Below are positions 20,555 to 33,791 of a DNA stretch of 64,000 nt, piece after piece; position 1 is the first letter of the stretch; each line of letters opens with the position of its first letter. This stretch comes from Pseudo-nitzschia pungens. Taxonomy: Eukaryota > Bacillariophyta > Bacillariophyceae > Bacillariales > Bacillariaceae. The position numbers and the translations under genes are program-made. Location: positions 992,001-1,056,000 of the forward strand of contig CM074763.1 of the NCBI GenBank assembly GCA_037355855.1, read 5' to 3'. Below the pieces are notes generated by a model that had not been told where the DNA came from, did not search any database, and saw only the letters and a program-made list of their open reading frames with translations.

Positions 20555-22478
20555 GATAGAGCTCTCCGGGGACTGGACGAGTGGTGATAACGTCGAAGCG
20601 AAGAAATAATGATTGTGATATCGATTCTAGGAATGACAACAGAGTGGCACCTAACCTTACCGTAATTACGAGTAAGCTTTGTGTTCCGGAGTTTCAACGG
20701 TAACATACCGTACTATGTATCCCTTCTGACATTCATTCGTTACTAGTGCTCAGTAAGATACGTTCATACCTTAAACTTAGTATCCACAAAAGATGCAAAA
20801 ATAAGCGTACTTACTCCCACGTGTTTGGTGTTCAATGCTTTCTTTTGCAGTCATTGTCAATCAACTCTGTGTTGGTAAATGGAAGTCAGCTTGATCAGGA
20901 AAGCTACAAGACAAGGAGCAACAAATCATGCCTTCATATCCACCAAAACATGCCTTCACATACACCAAAAGAAAAAACATTTCAAAGACTGATTCTTTGG
21001 CTGAGATTTTGCTAAGCGGGGCCTTTCTACTCAATTGGATAACGTCGATACTTGAGTATGGACATACTGCAAATGCATCAATTTTTCTATTGTTCATCTT
21101 TCTTTTTTTTGTTTGACATTTTTGAAACTCATACTGCCCTATCAGAACAAAAATCTACTGTCCACAACCTACGGTGAAGTAAGGTTACTAGCTTCTACCC
21201 GTATCCAATCTTCACAAGTGTATATTTTTCTTTTCATTGCTCTACATTCTGTCAATCACCACTTCAAGGTGACCAGTAGTGGGGATACAACCGGTATTAT
21301 TGTTTCTTTGGAAGAAGGGAGAATCGACATATCTACCGTAATTCTACCAGCACGTTCCTCTACTAGATCTTTTTCATCAGGAAAACCTTACCTGCTACCG
21401 TTTCGTACATTCCATTTTTCGAGTCTACGTACCAACGCCGTTCTCGTAGTTGTTTTGTTGAATTATCATTCTGGACACATCATTTTGGTCGTAATACTGG
21501 TAATCTTAGTTCAGTTTACCCGGCACCCTATCCGATGGGACGGATTTACCGGTAACCGTTAACCAAGAAAAGCTCCTCTGTGACCAATGATTTACAGTAC
21601 GGAACGGAATGCAACGAAGCTGTTACTTCGGCTTGCGTTGTCCAACGTGCGGACATTCTTGTCCCAAAGTTTTTCGCTCATACTTGTTTCTTTTGGTCTC
21701 ACATCATGTTGATCCTGCCGGGTTACAAACTCCTCCCTCGATCGGAAGACCGAAAACTGCGATCCAATCGGAGGGCCGCCATAACGCCCCGGTATGTGAC
21801 TCGGTCATCCAATCGACTTTGTACGAAAACAAAAAATGCGCGACATTTCGATAAATTTCTAGGCGCGCCATTTGGGTGGGAGTCGCAAGCCCATTCCTAA
21901 AACCAAATATATAGAGATTATCAGTTATTTTGAATCGACATTTTATGTGGTAAGGAAAAAAAATCCAGTATTTCCCCTTATAGACGTCTTCGTACTCGAA
22001 TAACATATAATCACACTGAAATGTTGGTCAAAGTCTATTGATGAGCCGTCTGTCCTTGGAATGACCCGACAACAAGAAGATTAACGTTTGATAGACAGTA
22101 ATTCCGATTGTTTACGCCAATAGTCATTTTCAAAAGTGTACATCCGTATAAGGACAGACGGTATCTAAATCATTTTATTGGATTTGAAACTGAGCAACGG
22201 AACCTCCGAAAAATTTGGACAACACTCTATGGCACGGCAATTTTAGTCGCCAAAAACCTGGTTGTATTGGCGTAGTTGGCCCAACTCATCAGCCCACAAT
22301 TTCAAAAATCCCTCTTTTTTCAATTTTTTCGAAAAAACCCAAGAAACTAAAGAACTTGTGCTCTCTTGGTGTCGCTCACTTTCTCGTTCTGGAGCGAATG
22401 GTTATTTATTTTGTTGTGACAGAATTCAACAGAACATCATAACATCTTCACAAGCACTTGTTCAAGGAAGATAGAAAA
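20555..22478. promoter_or_regulatory. Divergent intergenic region MFS / HAD-like gene
   Basis: 1.9 kb with no supportable gene. TAACCTTACCGTAATTAC lies at 20652-20669 (MFS side) and AGTAAGGTTACTA at about 21179-21190. An open frame at 21113-21562 (plus) has no domain character. The stretch at 21700-21860 is more GC-rich than its surroundings but matched nothing I recognise. Confidence 0.35.
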
Positions 22479-23935
22479 ATGTTGTACGACACTGAGACGG
22501 CGCAATTGAACACGATGTACCGTAGGAAGCAACAGAACGGGAAGGTGGTGATTGTGGATTATGATGATACGATCCTCCCATCCACCTTCGTTGACCGATG
22601 GAAAATCGACAACTTCCGAGACTTGCCACAACATGTAAGTCGCTATCGCAATCACGATTGCTTCTTTCATTGATTGAACTTCGGTCGAAGACTCCGTCGA
22701 AGACTATCTTGCTAACAGAGTTTATTTCGTCTTTTGCCACGACTTCGATCAACTACAGTTCCAAAACATGCTAGAGGAATTAAGTAGATGCACAGATAGA
22801 TTCCTAAAAGAAGCATCGAGATACGGAGAGGTAAGGTTGAATCTACGTTATATTTGTTGAGAGTCGTATCGGTTGTTGCGAAGTACTTGATTTGCGATAC
22901 CATTGCAGCAGTAAGGTTATTTGCTCGTTGAAACAGAACGATGCTGCCGAGCGATCAATTTACCGTTCGTGTCACCGAAATTGGTGAAATTTGATTTTTT
23001 AAGTTGCTGTTGGTACGAAGTGTCCGTGTCGCGCGATGCTAAGTGGGAATCAAAATCTCCCCTCGGTCTGTATCAACGACTGATTTTGGCGCCACAACGG
23101 CCAAATGTTGCTCGCCTCGCGCAATAATCCTATGTGTCTGTCCGTCCCCATCGAAAGCAACAAGTCTCACAAAAATTTCAATCCATTTTTTAAAATCCCA
23201 ACACGATTTCAAATCCAAATCACCATTCACCGTCTACCGAACCTGATACAATACCTATAGGTGATCATCATCACCAATTCTGATGAAGGCTGGGTACAGT
23301 TCTCCGCGGAACGTTATTGTCCAGCGCTGCTGCCAGTGCTTTCAAAGTATCCCATCGTCTCTGCCAGAACCCGGTATGAAAAATTCTATCCTTGTCAACC
23401 CCTCTGCTGGAAGGCTGCTGCATTTGCTCATGAAGTGAACGAAATTTACGACTCACTGAAACATGATGATGCGACCTCCTGTGCTAGTATGGAAGGAACT
23501 GAAGTATCTTCCACCTCATCGCTGTCAGATATGATGGACGACGAATCCAACACCCAGTCTTCTCCAACGTCATCGTCTTGTCTTGTTCTGGATCAATCGG
23601 AACAAATTCCTCGACAAATAATTTCGTTCGGCGATTCAAATGAAGAGAGAATGGCTGTTAGCATCGTCTCAGGACAACTGGATGCCGTCCCAAAGAGCAT
23701 CAAATTCATGCCATCACCCTCTCTCCTGCAAATCATTGGTCAGCTCCATCTGCTCACAAATCACATGCAATTTGTCTGCGAATCGACGAAAAGTCTTGAC
23801 ATGCACATCACAGAGGAGCAGGCCGAGCAGTATGCCAGAAACTATTTGCGAGATGAAAAGTTGACATATGATGATAACGTTGTACCCTCATACGTGCCGA
23901 GAACTCGTAGGGGGCTCGAGTACCGCTCACGATAG
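22479..23935 (+). CDS. HAD-like hydrolase fold protein (three exons)
   Basis: Exon 1 22479-22634, exon 2 22759-22830, exon 3 23261-23935; introns of 124 and 430 nt with GTAAGT/GTAAGG donors and TACAG/TATAG acceptors, all phase 0, giving 300 residues. Exon 1 carries VVIVDYDDTILP, the HAD motif I (DxDxT) with both aspartates. Exon 2 is a helix (MLEELSRCTDRFLKEASRYG). Exon 3 begins VIIITNSDEGWVQFSA, the HAD motif II Ser/Thr region, followed by VSARTRYEKFYP and CWKAAAF, whose Lys fits motif III. The family is a conserved eukaryotic HAD-like group without an assigned substrate that I know of. The C-terminal half has an acidic Ser/Thr-rich insert (about residues 145-185). Intron 2 contains two TAAGGTT motifs (22831, 22911). 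Confidence 0.8.
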
Positions 23936-24647
23936 ACTAATGAACCAAGAGGGTGTGGTGCCGCACTGCATTACATAACTGATCGAAATGTGTTCCCGCG
24001 CATTTCGAATACGGGATTCGATGTATGTGAACAGTGCAAACCAATGTATAATATGAAAGCGCCACGATGCCCTAGCCAGGCATGCTAGTTGGCTTACCTT
24101 GGGAAGGGAATTCTATCCTAAAACGGCTATCGCTATTACCAATACTGCTGGGGACATCTAAGAGCGTCGACTGATCAGTTGCCACTTCAGGGCAATTTCG
24201 AAACGTCTACGACAGCCGAAACACGCAGTATTATGTACTCTAGAGTATCATTCTTAACTTGTACAACTTACGAAAATTTAGATACTTATGTACCTCTCAG
24301 TCCGCACCCTTTGTAGATGCAGATACCAGTGGTGAGTCGCCCCTCAACGAAGACGTTGCTGATGCACATGTTCTTGGAATCCTATACTCGGAACCTTGCG
24401 GATAGCTTCTCATGACCATTGCCGGAACTCCAAATCCCAGAAAATCTAGAACCAGATTACCAAACATCTAGACACCGAATCAAACAAAAGATAGAATAAA
24501 AAGAGCGAACTGAAAGGGTTCGAATAGGTCACAGCATGATTAGCAAAGAATTGCCTTCTGATTAAAGTTGGGTCTGTGCTTGCATTAGAAGTTTCTAAAA
24601 GTTGTTGAATACTGGTAATTACTTTATACTTTTGAATAGTCACCATA
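23936..24647. other. Intergenic region
   Basis: 712 bases between two plus-strand genes. Only fragmentary frames. Presumed 3' UTR of the HAD-like gene and promoter of the next gene. Confidence 0.35.
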
Positions 24648-25373
24648 ATGTACACGGATTATGCTAAAGCTATGAAATCATGTCAGAAAATCCTCAATTG
24701 CGGTGTGGCCTCCTCTCCGAGCATCAGGCATGCGATTCCGCCGGAGATATTGGACGATGTTCAAAGTGCTCGAGGTCAATTTTTCCTCTGTTTTTTCGGA
24801 ACGTCTGGAGCCGGGGGCATCGCGGCGACATCCTTCCCGAGATTGTACGGACAAGTTAGTTATATTCAATCGCTCAAGGGGTTAGGTCCATCTTTGGGGG
24901 GTGCAACGCTAGGGCTGAGCCCATTTTGCGGGTATCCCGAAGACATTGCAGTCAAGGACATAGAAAGGTACTTAGTTAACAACAAATTAACGGTGGAACA
25001 GACACTAGAGAAATTTCCTCAGCCAGAGAACTACCTTGCTTCGAAAGGTTACTTGACGTATTCCGCCTTCGAACAGGCCAACAACGGCTGTAATCCATTG
25101 GCGATTCGTGCTGTCTTTGACACCTTTTCGCAATCAACTGATGTCTCCGATCCACGCATTGCGCAGCAAAAACTCGACATGTACAAAGAAAACGTTTTTT
25201 CATTCAATGGTGCCCTATTGAAATCCAAGGTCACCGGGTTTTCGGCCGTTCTGACCCTGTTGTTTCTTTTGGGAGTGGCTGAATACATCGCATTTGGACA
25301 CGCAAGAGATGGTTGGTTCCACGACTGGACATTATCGGACGGAATTCTGAACATTCCTAACTTTTGGATTTGA
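24648..25373 (+). CDS. Unknown protein with one C-terminal membrane segment
   Basis: 241 residues from ATG 24648. I do not recognise the family. Visible features are a Gly/Ala-rich hydrophobic patch GTSGAGGIAATSFPRLYG (about residues 51-68), a Gly-rich loop GPSLGGATLGLSPFCGYPED, an amphipathic central part with regular Phe/Tyr, and one clear membrane segment VLTLLFLLGVAEYIAFG (about 201-217). An aromatic tail ends IPNFWI. The composition is that of a folded protein, not a shadow frame. There is no obvious signal peptide, so a missing 5' exon is possible. It could be a plastid or mitochondrial membrane protein, but that is inference only. Confidence 0.7.
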   Translation: MYTDYAKAMKSCQKILNCGVASSPSIRHAIPPEILDDVQSARGQFFLCFFGTSGAGGIAATSFPRLYGQVSYIQSLKGLGPSLGGATLGLSPFCGYPEDIAVKDIERYLVNNKLTVEQTLEKFPQPENYLASKGYLTYSAFEQANNGCNPLAIRAVFDTFSQSTDVSDPRIAQQKLDMYKENVFSFNGALLKSKVTGFSAVLTLLFLLGVAEYIAFGHARDGWFHDWTLSDGILNIPNFWI

Positions 25374-25773
25374 ATCCGAAGGTTGGTCAGAACCTAGTGA
25401 TGAATGCGATACTGGTGCTAGTCGATAATCCAAATGAATTACGGCGTTCTGATTGAAAGTTTTTCTTGCTTCTTTCCGACGACCAGAGTTTTGTCAACCC
25501 GCCAGCTATTTATCATCTACGATCTTTTGATTGAGTGTCGAGGTGCAGAAGAGGCTGCTCCAACCTCGGATAAAGGGCGAGCATCTTCTTGCGTTGGGTT
25601 CCTTGCAGCACCGTTGCTGCTAAAAGAACTGGATTTCCCCTGAACTGTGTAAATAGCATTAGAACAGCTCACCGTAAAAAAATCGTTGCAATACCAATCT
25701 AGCATCAACTGCTGGCGTTATGAGAGATTTAGATAGCAATTCAATTGATAACATTCTCACTCGAAAAGTACTC
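25374..25773. other. Convergent 3' intergenic region
   Basis: 400 bases between convergent genes. No supportable coding sequence; probable 3' UTRs. Confidence 0.35.
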
Positions 25774-26946
25774 CTAACTATCGGCGTTGGTTATGTCATC
25801 CGAGTCATTTTGACAGTAAAGCTCGGACAGAACATGGGCAACAGTTACCCCATTGTTGGGGGCTCCTCTGTGCTCAATACCTGCTCCCTCATCGTGAAAA
25901 GCAATCGAACACCAATCTTCATCGGAATGGGTTTTCCGTGCTTCGAGCGAAAATCCGGTTATCACTATTTTCTTTTCCGAAGAGACATTCACATATAAAT
26001 TTGCTTCGAATGAAAACCAGTACGGAAATCTTTCTTTGATGGCACTTGCTTGTGGCGAGTTCTGGAGCGGCAAGCCTCTCGTTCCGAAACGTCCCTCTTC
26101 AAAGCGATGCGCGGCACCGTCGAACAAATTGATGCGTCCCGAAGCGGTATCCGCCTCGAAGTCGAGCTGATCAATGCTCAGATCGTACAAATCTAACGGA
26201 TCCAAAGTCCGATCGACTGGTCGCAACGCGGGGTACCGGTCAAAATTTCCTCCCGTGTCATTTGGCTCGTACACGCAACAGCTTTTCAAATCACCGAGAC
26301 GAAGGAGTCGCACTCGTAGCTCTATGTTCTGTAGATTACAATCTTCCGGACAAACCGCCACACGTCCGGGGTAGAGCATGTATTGGTACGAAGGCTTTTC
26401 GAACAATTTGACACCCGACACAATGATCGGAGTTGAAAAAAATGTATCCACTGTTCCATCTACCAAAAGAGGTCTCAACTTTTCCCCAGTTATGGAGAAT
26501 CCACGGAGCACTTTGCAGAGTTCGCTGTTGCATTTATCCGGGTTGTAGGAAAGGTTACCAAAGATGACGAGATCGTTTTCGTTCTGAGATGGAGCATCAA
26601 GAAGCGGCATAGGAGGAGCTTCCGAAATCGAATTTCTTACGAACTTGCGCACGAGCCATCGATGTCCTCGCTTGTCAATAATTTCTTTCGGAATGGCATG
26701 CGACATTTCGTACATCTGGTACATCGTTGTGTAAAGCGAAGCCCATATATTGTCGTTATCGATAACGGCCGATTTCATTAAACTGCTCGTTCTAGCAAGC
26801 TGTCCAATATCTCCGATGCCAACGTAGCCGCTGCTGACTAGAATGGGAAGAAGTGACCAAAGCTTCGGATCTTTGACGTCTTCGGCTCCTGATCCAAGCG
26901 TCGTTTCGCGAGCGGTAGACATTGAACTTTCCTTTCTTGTCGCCAT
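25774..26946 (-). CDS. F-box-like protein of unknown target
   Basis: 390 residues from ATG 26946. Residues 19-67 (LWSLLPILVSSGYVGIGDIG, then QLARTSSLMKSAVIDNDNIW) follow the F-box pattern: Leu-Pro start, hydrophobic spacing, LARTS, and a Trp near the end. If correct, it would dock to Skp1 in an SCF ubiquitin ligase. The remaining 320 residues show no known repeat (no LRR, kelch or WD), but have folded-domain character with several DLYDLSIDQLDFE-like segments. An upstream extension in the same frame would translate the GTT-type microsatellite at 27029-27071 into polyvaline, which argues for the ATG at 26946. It diverges from RUVBL2 with about 480 bp between starts. Confidence 0.65.
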   Translation of the reverse strand: MATRKESSMSTARETTLGSGAEDVKDPKLWSLLPILVSSGYVGIGDIGQLARTSSLMKSAVIDNDNIWASLYTTMYQMYEMSHAIPKEIIDKRGHRWLVRKFVRNSISEAPPMPLLDAPSQNENDLVIFGNLSYNPDKCNSELCKVLRGFSITGEKLRPLLVDGTVDTFFSTPIIVSGVKLFEKPSYQYMLYPGRVAVCPEDCNLQNIELRVRLLRLGDLKSCCVYEPNDTGGNFDRYPALRPVDRTLDPLDLYDLSIDQLDFEADTASGRINLFDGAAHRFEEGRFGTRGLPLQNSPQASAIKERFPYWFSFEANLYVNVSSEKKIVITGFSLEARKTHSDEDWCSIAFHDEGAGIEHRGAPNNGVTVAHVLSELYCQNDSDDITNADS

Positions 26947-28956
<2,010 letters not shown>

Positions 28957-29066
28957 AGGAATGCACGGCATAGAATTTGCGATGAAACAATTATATTGCG
29001 AGGAAATTTAGTTTTTTGACTCGTTGAACTTCTTACTTCTACTGGACAAATACTACACGCAATCCA

Positions 29067-31046
29067 TCATATATCGCCGACAAGCATGAAGGGTTCTCGC
29101 AGAAACTCCAAAAAGCCGGATTTGTCGTGAGTGGCATCTGATGTGTCGTTATTGGCGCTGGCAATCGTTGCTGATGCCGACCTCTGACTGGCTGAGACGG
29201 TTTCATTCCCCGAACCGAGCTCACCTTCCCCATCATTTGCAATCAATGTGTACCGATGACCCCCATCTCCATCATTGTCGCCCTCTATCGTGCTGGTTCG
29301 TTGCTCGTCCACTGTGTGCAGTTTGTTGCTATTCCCAAACCTATACAACATTAGACCTGCTACCAGAATCGCTAACCCCGCGATGTCGTACGATCTCAGG
29401 TCCGAGAACGAAGAATGGTAGTCAAAGGCTAAATGCCCCAGCGGAACCACAAGGGTCAAGCCAAGGTACATGAGATCACAAGATCCATATTTGAGTACGA
29501 AGAGCATGGACAACGCATACACCACAGCATTTGCCAGAAACAAGTGAACCCATAGGGCCGCGGATGAACAATCATCGGGGTGGCAACCGGTTTCGACAGA
29601 GTTGGTCTGAAAAAAGAGACAGCCTATCCCAGCCATCCAGTTGGATCCAATTTCCAGGGGATGTACTCGTGGACTGGACACTAGACCCGACGGTATCACC
29701 AGGAAAAATCCGCATAGAAGTTGAAAGAGGGATACCCATCCATTGATCAATATTGGATGCATCGAGGTTGCTGTTTGCAGTGCTACTTGTTTGTATACCG
29801 TCGACATGACACTGGGAATACACGACAGCAACATGACAATCGACCAAAAGAACACCAAAAAGTCTTCGTCCCGAATGGAAGCATCTTCCTTGGACACCCA
29901 AGCGCAATAATACCCATCACCGTCGTTATCGTTTGTGGAGTTGTTGTGTTCTTCGAATCGAGATACAAAATCCAGACTCGGATTATTGCTATTTGCATTG
30001 TGAGATAGGCATTCTTGTTTGGTGGTCTCTTCCCGACAGAGCAGGCAATCTTTGTCGGAGTCGATTGCTTTGCAGTAAAACGCAGCCTCTTTTTCGTGAC
30101 TAAGTATGGGATATAGCACGACCAAGATTCCGCAAAAGACGACCGCGGCACCAGCATATTGACGGCTCGTGTATTTCTCGCCAAGAATGAGGGATCCCCC
30201 TGCCATTGAAAGCGGAATAGCCACCTGTGGTAGCAACACCAAGAGGGTGCCTGGTAGGTATACTGTGGCCAGAACCTGCATTGCGGCACCCAACGCGTCC
30301 AGTCCTCCCATGATGAAGAAGGGTTTGATAGCTCTCGACGGGATTGCACGCGGAATGGAATTCCCAAACAATCCAAAGGCAGAAACGGGTAATATGTATG
30401 CGAATGAAAGGAGTACATATATCCCATTTGCGTAAATATTAAGGAATGTGGGATAGTTATACCTGTTGCATACAACATTGGGGAGATTAATGAAAGTATG
30501 CGTTTATTTAGGGAGATCACTTTGCACACACTCATCACAATAACCAAACGAACATTGGTGTGTACCCCTCGCTGTCGACGGAAAACAATTTGGGGTGCTT
30601 CAAACGCAAATGGTGATATGTTTGCACAACGACAACAACGAACACACGTACATTGGCAAGGACTGCAACTTTGCAAAAATAAAATTTCCAACTCCAGATG
30701 CCACCAAGAAGCAAAAGACGACCATCAGTTTCCAATCTGTTTTGTTCTCTGCTTCTTCGTTTTGGTGGTTTTCCGCGGACGAATAGCTTCGTTCTTCGTA
30801 TTCCAGAGAAGGGATGTACTGAAAAAACAACGACATGATATCATCGTTGCTGTCGGTGTTGCTAATCTCAATCTCGTTCCCGTCTTCGTCCAAAAAGGAA
30901 GAAGTCAATCGCAACAGCGGCCGACGAAGATCGCGGTCAGAATCGTTTGTTTCACCTGGAGGCACAGAATTTCTCGTTACTTCCGACCAACTTCGGATGC
31001 GGCGGAAGAATATTGAGCGACTGCTGTGATCAGCTCCCGGTATCAT
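29067..31046 (-). CDS. CRT-like (chloroquine-resistance-transporter-like) DMT transporter, two exons
   Basis: Exon 1 (30652-31046) from an ATG at 31046 encodes a long acidic cytosolic N-terminus, then KLMVVFCFLVASGVGNFIFA. A 189-nt intron (30463-30651, GTACGT...CAACAG) joins LPM to YNYPTFLNIYANGIYVLL in phase, as in PfCRT-type proteins. Exon 2 (29067-30462) continues FFIMGGLDALGAAMQVLAT, LPGTLLVLLPQVAIPLSM and GGSLILGEKYTSRQYAGA, the family core. A Cys-rich lumenal loop (about residues 235-255, with CLLCREETTKQEC) corresponds to the disulfide loop of CRT. Total 596 residues, about ten TM segments. Known members sit in vacuole-type membranes (Plasmodium) or plastids (plant CLTs, which move glutathione-type thiols). 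The substrate here is unknown. Other 5' ATGs exist, but 31046 best fits a compact N-terminus. Confidence 0.87.
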
Positions 31047-32777
31047 CGTTGGAGACTCTTGGTGTGTATTGTTGTTTATTCTAATGATAGTAAGGATATG
31101 GATGCATACTTGGTCGATCGATGTCTGGTATTTGTGGATGGAATATGCTTGTACCGGTACGTTGAATGGGGTGATGAACAGCACTGTAACTCTCCGGGGC
31201 CGGTTTCGTCAGAAGTTTGTGTTCTGCCGTAAGACTTACTGAAAACATCTCATCTTGTTATTATTATTTTTTCACGTTTCAACTGATGTCGAAGAGGCCT
31301 TTTACGACTTTTCTTGTACTAGCAAACGCAATGGACTTGCGGGTAATTACGTAGGGAAAACTAAGATTTACGCAGTAGGTAACCTTACTTGACAGCTAGT
31401 ATGTTCGGGAACGGTTCTCCTACCGGGAGAGAACATTGGATGCGATGCAAGAAGGTATGACATCATCTTCCTTTTCACCCTTCCTTTACACCTTACACTT
31501 CGTGAAGAACTTAGTCAAGATGCTGTTAGAAACAAAAGAATTCAGAAGCAAGAATTTCGTTCTCTTTCTTCTCTCACGAGAATACGAAGTACAGTACTAA
31601 GTAAGGTTACGGTAAGGTTACTAGTAGAGTTGCTATGCACACAAAGTAACAGTGTCAAAATGTAGTCGTCTGAATCGCCGAATCATCCCGCAAGTTGCTT
31701 TGATTGAGGTAATTTAACCTACTAACTAAGGTTTACTCGTATCCTGTAACTTACAAGTAATCTTACGAGTACGTGTTCACAGAGGTAGACTTACCGAAAC
31801 TTACCAGGTACTAATTGGAAGCAAACTACCTTACCGCACGAAGTGCCTAACCGACAAAATATCTTTCTCGAAGTCCGATCTACGGTGCACGGTAAGATTA
31901 CTTGTACGAGTAATAACGATACAATGAAAAAAAAGTACGTAGTGCGAAATAAGTTACCGTAAGGTTTACGGTAGTAATAATCACGATAGTATTTCAGTAG
32001 GTATGACGAGTCAAAGCTCTCTTGGCCCAGTATTTGGCGCAAAAAACTTTGTCACCCTCTCAATACTACTACTTTGTCGAATGCATTCAAAACGATTGAC
32101 TGAGTACAGGAACGAAGGCCAAGGTATGAAGCAAAACGAGCGGTATCGATACGACATTCCGTGGACAACAACTGGTATTGAACGTGGTAGCAGTAACAGG
32201 GATTTGGAAGAAAGGTGATCTTTGCCTGGTGGTACTTCCTTTCTAGTACTATCTTTCATCACGACATCGTAGGAAATAAGAGTGTTATTGTGGTAGGCTA
32301 CGTCTACTCCTTCTTATTGTCGCACTCCAAATGTTTGATTGAATGGAGTAGTGTAGTGCGTTTTTACACCTTTACCGAGAGTTACACCTTTGATGCATTT
32401 ATTCTACATAATGATCCTAATATCAATCGATAATGGAAACTTCAGAATAGCGTTGGTACTCGGTAGAGATGAAATGACTGCAGTGTCATTGTCGTGGATG
32501 TTGTTTGGCTTAGTAGCGGGTGGGATAGTATGATGGATGATGTGTGGAAGTGCGTGTAAAGTGGTGGTGTGTTTTGGTGGCACTATGTGCATGTGTTGCG
32601 GTAGGATGGGGGTGGCTTTGGGGATGGTTGGAATAGGATGGGATAGAATGGAAAGACTTTTGGTGAACCAGTGAATCAATAATCCTGGATACATGCAAGA
32701 AAAGAGGTAATAAATATATACCACGGGAGAGAAGGCTTCGGGAAGAGCGAATCGATCATAGAAATGAGCGATGGCCT
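31047..32777. promoter_or_regulatory. Intergenic region with clustered TAAGGTTA motifs
   Basis: 1.7 kb without a supportable gene. It is dense in the recurrent motif: 31378-31388, a tandem pair at 31601-31622, and about 31958-31966. It also has many GTAC/TACG strings. The right end (about 32510-32660) is extremely G-rich and C-poor on the plus strand, probably the 3' UTR of the two-bZIP gene. Confidence 0.4.
31601..31622 (+). repeat. Tandem pair of GTAAGGTTAC motifs
   Basis: Two adjacent copies of GTAAGGTTA separated by CG. The densest occurrence of the dispersed motif in the window. Confidence 0.5.
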
Positions 32778-33791
32778 TCATTCGGCCCCGTCTTCGTCCG
32801 AAGAAGCAGTCGAACAAGGATGATATTGTCGCCGCTTTTTTAAAGGACGTGAAGTATGATCTGCGGGATCTTCAGAGGAAATAGACACAGCGGATGCTGC
32901 GCAATTAGGCGTCAAGTTGTTGCTATTGCAGTGCATGTCGGTATTATTGAGGTCGAATACTCCTGCGGCATCCAGCAGCGTCTTCATTTGGTCGAAGGAT
33001 GCTCCATTTTGGCTCGTCAGAGGTAGTACAGATTCCCCCTGATGTGGACTCTTCTGATATTCGGTTGGAGCTGTTGTGGGCGACAGAGAAGGCGAAACCA
33101 TCGCAACGGAGGCCACTGAAGTTTGTGTTTTGCTCGTTTCCGCAACGGTTGCTTTTGTTGCTGTTGGAGCAGTAGTGCGCTGTGTAGTAACTCCGTTCAA
33201 TTCATCGAGATGTTGTTGTAGCAGAAGGTTTTCTCCCTCCAATACTTTACACATTTCGGCCATTTCTTCCATGAACAGCCGTTTGCGGTCTCTAGTTCGC
33301 TTCGCATGCATTCGATTTCTCTCTCGTCGAATTTGATCCAGTTCTGCTGGGGTGCATTTAGAACGATCTTTCCCTAGGAGCTCGTAATCTATCCCGTCAT
33401 TCGGCAGTTGTTGTTGCTGCAAATTGTTGTTGATACTATTGTGTCCTCTCTTGGAGTGTTGCGCACCAGATGGCAAAATAAGCGGCTGAAGTGCCGGTAG
33501 CTTCGATGGGTCGGGTATTTCTTCCTCGGGTCGTGTCAACAGTGCCTCTACCCTTGGGTCTTCAGTAGCACTGCTCTGGGACCCTTGGTTATTTGAAAAT
33601 AAGCAACATAGGATGTTCGCAGTATTTTTCTCGTTTATGCTTAATTTGAGATTTATCTGTTCGCTTTTGAGTTGCTCTGCCCTCGTTTGCAAGGACTGCA
33701 ATTGCTCTTTCTTTCGTTGTCGCGTCTTTCTCGCATGGATGCGATTTCGCTCTCGACTGGAGATTGGTGATTGAAGTTGACGACGTCCCAT
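32778..33791 (-). CDS. Transcription factor with two bZIP domains
   Basis: 337 residues from ATG 33791. Two separate basic regions are visible. Residues 11-28 read SRERNRIHARKTRQRKKE and are followed by a coil with regular Leu (LQSLQTRAEQLKSEQINL). The second, near residue 150, reads RRERNRMHAKRTRDRKR with a zipper MEEMAEMCKVLEGENLLL. Both keep the invariant bZIP Asn and Arg (N-x7-R). Between them is a Gln/Asn-rich linker, and the C-terminus is Ser/Thr-rich, ending in an acidic Asp/Glu patch after a basic RPLKKRRQ that could serve as a nuclear signal. Two bZIP domains in one polypeptide is uncommon; most bZIP factors have one. A longer N-terminus would only add 29 codons without an ATG. Target genes unknown. 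Confidence 0.85.
   Translation of the reverse strand: MGRRQLQSPISSRERNRIHARKTRQRKKEQLQSLQTRAEQLKSEQINLKLSINEKNTANILCCLFSNNQGSQSSATEDPRVEALLTRPEEEIPDPSKLPALQPLILPSGAQHSKRGHNSINNNLQQQQLPNDGIDYELLGKDRSKCTPAELDQIRRERNRMHAKRTRDRKRLFMEEMAEMCKVLEGENLLLQQHLDELNGVTTQRTTAPTATKATVAETSKTQTSVASVAMVSPSLSPTTAPTEYQKSPHQGESVLPLTSQNGASFDQMKTLLDAAGVFDLNNTDMHCNSNNLTPNCAASAVSISSEDPADHTSRPLKKRRQYHPCSTASSDEDGAE

Noticed and set aside
21113..21562. 149-codon hydrophobic open frame in the MFS/HAD intergenic region.
   Set aside because: No family features, and it is interspersed with the TAAGGTTA motif and stop-rich neighbours.
21704..21722. TTGATCCTGCCGG resembles the conserved 5' end of 18S rRNA.
   Set aside because: Similarity ends after about a dozen bases and the downstream sequence has no rRNA character.
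24510..24535. GGGTTCGAATAGG resembles a tRNA T-loop (B box).
   Set aside because: No acceptor, D or anticodon stem could be paired around it.
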